Notes under the pieces: model-generated | Database searches by the model: none | The model's input: only the letters and a program-made list of their open reading frames with translations | Told to the model about the DNA's origin: nothing | In this document: in pieces, positions 6,003 to 8,809 of the stretch | How positions within the stretch are numbered: the stretch's first letter is position 1 | Layout: each line of letters opens with the position of its first letter | Assembly: GCA_030692905.1 (NCBI GenBank) | Contig: JAUYBT010000198.1 | Location: 1 to 8,809 of the forward strand | Direction of reading: 5' to 3' | Source of the DNA: Bacteroidales bacterium | GTDB lineage: Bacteria; Bacteroidota; Bacteroidia; Bacteroidales; VadinHA17 | DNA: 8,809 nucleotides | Made by a program: the position numbers and the translations under genes

Positions 6003-8033
6003 ATGGAAGAGTTCGTAACAGCTTGCCCCAGAAACTGCTATAGCACCTGCTCTTTCAGGGTTCAGGTTGAAAACAATAAAATCAGGAGAATCCTTCCTTA
6101 TTCAGGAAATCTTGCTACTCCTGAAGGACCATGTATAAAAGGTTTGTCCTACATTGAAAGAACTCATTCTCCTGAAAGGATTATTTATCCTCTGATAAAA
6201 ACATCACAAGGTAAATTTCAACAAATTACTATTAATGAAGCGCTTGACATCATCAGCTATAAGCTCAATTCAGTAAGAGAAAAGTTTGGTCCAAAAAGTA
6301 TATTATGGTATAAAGGAAGCGGAATGTCCGGGCTTACTAACGAAATCGGATATTCATTCTGGAAAGCATTCGGAGGGACAACAATAACATATGGGAATCT
6401 CTGCTGGCCGGCAGGACTGGAAGCAGTAAGACTTACTTTAGGCTCTGTAAAACATAATGTTCCATGGGATCTGAAAAACGCTAAAACCATCATTATCTGG
6501 GGAAAAAATCCGGCTGAAACGAATATTCAGGAGATTGCTTTTATTGCCGGTGCTAAGGAAAATGGCAGCAGAATAATAGTAATCGATCCTTTACGAACTC
6601 CGACAGCCGACAAAGCCGACATACTATTCAGTCCGAAGGCAGGTACCGATGCGGCACTGGCACTTGCTATTGCCTGGGTACTAATTAAAGATGACCTGAT
6701 TGATTGGAACTTCATTAAGAAACATGTTAAAGGATTTGATGAATTCAGGCAATCTCTGCGGATATCTCCGGTTGAAGCTGAAAAAATAACAGGTATACCA
6801 TTTGAGAACATTATTGAGCTGGCATATATTATTGGAAAAGAGGGACCAGTTACTATACTTCCCGGCTATGGATTGCAGCGGCACCTGAACGGAGGACAGA
6901 CTATCAGATCTATTCTTTCTCTTTCTGTTTTAACAGGCAATATCGGCAAGTCGGGCTCTGGTTTCAATTATGCAAATCTTCAAAGCTATATATATGATAA
7001 TCCAAAGGAACCAGAATCATATTACCCTGATCATGAAAAAGATTTGCCATTCAGGAGAACAATTTCAATGGCGAAACTTGGAAGAGATATGTTGAATACC
7101 AGTGATCCTGAGTTAAAAGCAGCATGGATTGAAAGAGGGAATCCTCTCTTACAATCGCCTGATACAAATAGTGTTAAAAAAGCGTTTTCCGGGTTGGAGT
7201 TTAAAGTGGTTGTTGAACAATTCATGACTGATACTGCTGCGATAGCCGATATCATTCTTCCTGCAAAAGATATGTTTGAACAATCTGACATAATAGGCTC
7301 ATACTGGTCTCCTTATGTACAGTTCAAGCCAAAGGCCATTCAATCTCCGGGCGAAGTTATGCCGGAAAACGAAATATATTTTCACCTTGCAAAAAGGCTT
7401 AATATGAATATTGGTACCAACCTGATACCTGAACCGGGAAATGAAAACATCGAGGAATGGCTCGACAACAGAATCAAAGGATATTCAGAACTTAATCTTG
7501 ATGATCTGAAAGAAGGTCCGGTTCTTGCTCCGGGACTTCAGCAGATCGCCTTTGAAGACCTGAAATTTGAAACCCCATCAGGTAAGATCGAGCTCTATTC
7601 ATCTGAAGCTCAGTCAATTTGGGGCGTCTCTCCATTGCCTGATTATACACCACATGATCCTGGTACAGGAGACGAATTATACCCATTAGTATTTGTTACT
7701 CCCAATACAGGGAGTCGCATCCATTCGCAGTTTGGCAATCTGAAAATTATAAAGGAGACTGTACAGGAACCCGCGGTCGGAATTTCTCCGGGAGATGCTG
7801 CAAAACGCAATATTTATTCAGGTAATAAAATAAGAGTGTTTAATCAGACAGGAGAGATAATCAGTGTAGCAAGAATCTCGAATAGGATTCCTGCAGGATT
7901 GGTTGTTCTTCCAAACGGAATCTGGTATAACGAAGGGGGAGGAGGAAATCATCTTATTACCGGAAGGGAAACTGATATGGGCTATGGTGCCGCATTTCAT
8001 GATAACACGGTTGAAGTCGAAAGAGTTGATTAG
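6003..8033 (+). CDS. Molybdopterin-dependent oxidoreductase, catalytic subunit (DMSO reductase superfamily), cytoplasmic type
   Basis: A 676-residue catalytic subunit that should carry a bis-(molybdopterin guanine dinucleotide) molybdenum (or tungsten) centre and one [4Fe-4S] cluster. The N-terminal cluster motif is C8-x3-C12-x3-C16-x27-C44 (GPCIKG). The molybdopterin domain spans about 53-470, with IIIWGKNPAETN and VIDPLRTPTADKADILF as cofactor-binding strands and AWIERGNPLLQSPD and IADIILPAKDMFEQSD later. The C-terminal dinucleotide-binding domain (about 558-674) includes TPNTGSRIHSQFGNL and LPNGIWYNEGGGGNH. By alignment with DmsA (YGDYSTAQ), C134 in YGNLCWPAG takes the place of the Ser ligand, suggesting Cys-ligated metal as in thiosulfate/polysulfide-reductase-like enzymes. 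It is shorter than DmsA (about 785-815). It starts CPRNC almost at once with no Tat signal, and TAA at 6000-6002 lies in frame just before the ATG, so no leader can be added. It pairs with the ferredoxin-anchor gene 2 bases downstream. The substrate cannot be named. Confidence 0.9.
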   Translation: MEEFVTACPRNCYSTCSFRVQVENNKIRRILPYSGNLATPEGPCIKGLSYIERTHSPERIIYPLIKTSQGKFQQITINEALDIISYKLNSVREKFGPKSILWYKGSGMSGLTNEIGYSFWKAFGGTTITYGNLCWPAGLEAVRLTLGSVKHNVPWDLKNAKTIIIWGKNPAETNIQEIAFIAGAKENGSRIIVIDPLRTPTADKADILFSPKAGTDAALALAIAWVLIKDDLIDWNFIKKHVKGFDEFRQSLRISPVEAEKITGIPFENIIELAYIIGKEGPVTILPGYGLQRHLNGGQTIRSILSLSVLTGNIGKSGSGFNYANLQSYIYDNPKEPESYYPDHEKDLPFRRTISMAKLGRDMLNTSDPELKAAWIERGNPLLQSPDTNSVKKAFSGLEFKVVVEQFMTDTAAIADIILPAKDMFEQSDIIGSYWSPYVQFKPKAIQSPGEVMPENEIYFHLAKRLNMNIGTNLIPEPGNENIEEWLDNRIKGYSELNLDDLKEGPVLAPGLQQIAFEDLKFETPSGKIELYSSEAQSIWGVSPLPDYTPHDPGTGDELYPLVFVTPNTGSRIHSQFGNLKIIKETVQEPAVGISPGDAAKRNIYSGNKIRVFNQTGEIISVARISNRIPAGLVVLPNGIWYNEGGGGNHLITGRETDMGYGAAFHDNTVEVERVD

Positions 8034-8035
8034 TT

Positions 8036-8809
8036 ATGCGTAAAGGGTTTATTTTCAGTCATAACAAATGTGTGAACTGTGGAGCCTGCAGTGCAGCCTG
8101 TATTCTTGAAAACGGATGGTCAATTCAACCAAGGATGATCTTTACGTATAATTCCGAAGCATTACCTTCACTCTCCCTTATTAATCTTTCATTAGCCTGC
8201 AACCATTGTGAAACACCCGTTTGCCTTAATGGGTGTCCGACTGCTTCCTATTATAGAGAACCGCTTACAGGAGCTTTAATTATTGACGAGAGGAAGTGCA
8301 TCGGATGTAAATACTGTCAATGGAATTGCCCTTATGATGCACCAAAATTCGATACCGGAAATAGAATTATAGGGAAATGTAACCTTTGCTATTCCGGATT
8401 GATTGAGGGAAGCTTGCCTGCATGCACAACTGCTTGTCCCACAGGTGCTCTTAACTATGGTGAACTATCTGAACCTATTCTGAAAAATTTTCCTTCATGG
8501 TTACCCGATAAAAATCTTAACCCGGCAATCGAATTTTCAGACAAGCAGAATAACGATCCCCTCAGGATAATCCCGGAAAAAATCTTTGAACCTGAAGTGC
8601 CAAAATCAAGTGCGAAGGAGAGTGGTATAACTGGGGAGTGGAGCTTATTCGCATTCAGCTTTTTAACTACACTATCTGTTGCAACAATAATTTCTTCATT
8701 TATTAATGGGATATTCCCCGAAAAAATACTTTCTGTTTCAATAATTATCCTGGCAGGAATAATATCCCTTTTTCATCTGGGAAGACGACTAAGAGCCTGG
8801 AGAGCGATA
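8036..8809 (+). CDS. DmsB-type 4x[4Fe-4S] electron-transfer protein fused to a DmsC-type membrane anchor (3' end outside window)
   Basis: The frame is open from the ATG to the window end (258 codons), and the start follows the preceding stop by 2 bases. Residues 1-145 are a DmsB/NrfC-type ferredoxin with all sixteen cluster cysteines: C12-C15-C18-C22, C55-C58-C63-C67, C88-C91-C94-C98 and C115-C118-C130-C134, including CIGCKYCQWNCPYDAPKF and the CPTGAL ending. A linker of about 55 polar residues follows. From residue 200 (GEWSLFAFSFLTTLS) the protein continues with two membrane helices (about 202-222 and 231-248) and HLGRRLRAWRA, which matches the HLGxPLRA region at the end of the second helix in DmsC anchors. 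DmsC normally has eight helices, so most of it should lie past 8809. The protein would pass electrons between menaquinone at the anchor and the upstream molybdenum subunit. In E. coli these are two separate genes. Confidence 0.88.
   Translation, partial: MRKGFIFSHNKCVNCGACSAACILENGWSIQPRMIFTYNSEALPSLSLINLSLACNHCETPVCLNGCPTASYYREPLTGALIIDERKCIGCKYCQWNCPYDAPKFDTGNRIIGKCNLCYSGLIEGSLPACTTACPTGALNYGELSEPILKNFPSWLPDKNLNPAIEFSDKQNNDPLRIIPEKIFEPEVPKSSAKESGITGEWSLFAFSFLTTLSVATIISSFINGIFPEKILSVSIIILAGIISLFHLGRRLRAWRAI

Noticed and set aside
6003..8033. Assigning a specific substrate (DMSO, thiosulfate, polysulfide, or acetylene hydratase-like activity)
   Set aside because: The Cys ligand and cluster motif narrow the clade but do not decide a substrate; sequence alone does not support a gene symbol.
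1..8809. Defence system, CRISPR array, insertion sequence, tRNA or riboswitch
   Set aside because: No spaced direct repeats, transposase motifs, cloverleaf structures or long leaders were seen; almost all bases belong to recognised genes.
6003..8809. Horizontal acquisition of the molybdoenzyme genes
   Set aside because: Base composition and codon use look like those of the bat genes by eye, and no mobile-element remnant lies at the junction 5998-6002.

Overview
The window looks like a Bacteroidota chromosome segment (Bacteroidales/Cytophagales-like; genus not resolvable). The evidence is a complete, collinear batA-batB-batC-batD-batE cluster of the Bacteroidota type, moderately AT-rich coding sequence, start codons often without a clear Shine-Dalgarno sequence, and an intergenic GC-rich hairpin repeat of a kind common in this phylum. 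All recognisable genes are on the + strand and tightly packed, so the window is probably one long transcription unit that begins before base 1 and continues past base 8809.

Layout. (1) Bases 1-482 hold the 3' end of the membrane protein gene that usually precedes batA; its frame is interrupted by TAA at 69-71. (2) 479-1471 batA and 1486-2526 batB are paralogous membrane-anchored von Willebrand A proteins, each with an intact MIDAS metal site. (3) 2527-2651 is the only sizeable gap; it carries an A-rich direct repeat and a CCCCTCC/GGAGGGG hairpin repeat. (4) 2652-3395 batC (secreted TPR protein with a long Q/K/D/N tail), 3412-5223 batD (large periplasmic protein with one membrane anchor and a cytoplasmic helical domain) and 5227-5997 batE (TPR, two membrane helices, SH3-like domain). 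(5) Only 5 bases after batE comes 6003-8033, a 676-residue molybdopterin oxidoreductase of the DMSO reductase superfamily. It is followed 2 bases later by 8036-8809+, a DmsB-type four-cluster ferredoxin fused to the start of a DmsC-type membrane anchor and cut off by the window end.

How they may work together. From family knowledge, Bat proteins with an upstream MoxR AAA+ ATPase and a DUF58 protein (both expected before base 1, not seen here) form a membrane-associated VWA/TPR assembly. MoxR-VWA pairs elsewhere act as chaperones for metalloenzymes. The near-gapless join of the bat cluster to a molybdenum/iron-sulfur quinone oxidoreductase therefore suggests, as inference only, either a maturation or stress-protection partnership or simple co-expression. 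The oxidoreductase is itself unusual: it has no Tat leader, a probable Cys molybdenum ligand, and its electron-transfer and membrane subunits are in one polypeptide. I see no tRNA, rRNA, CRISPR, insertion sequence or defence system in this window.
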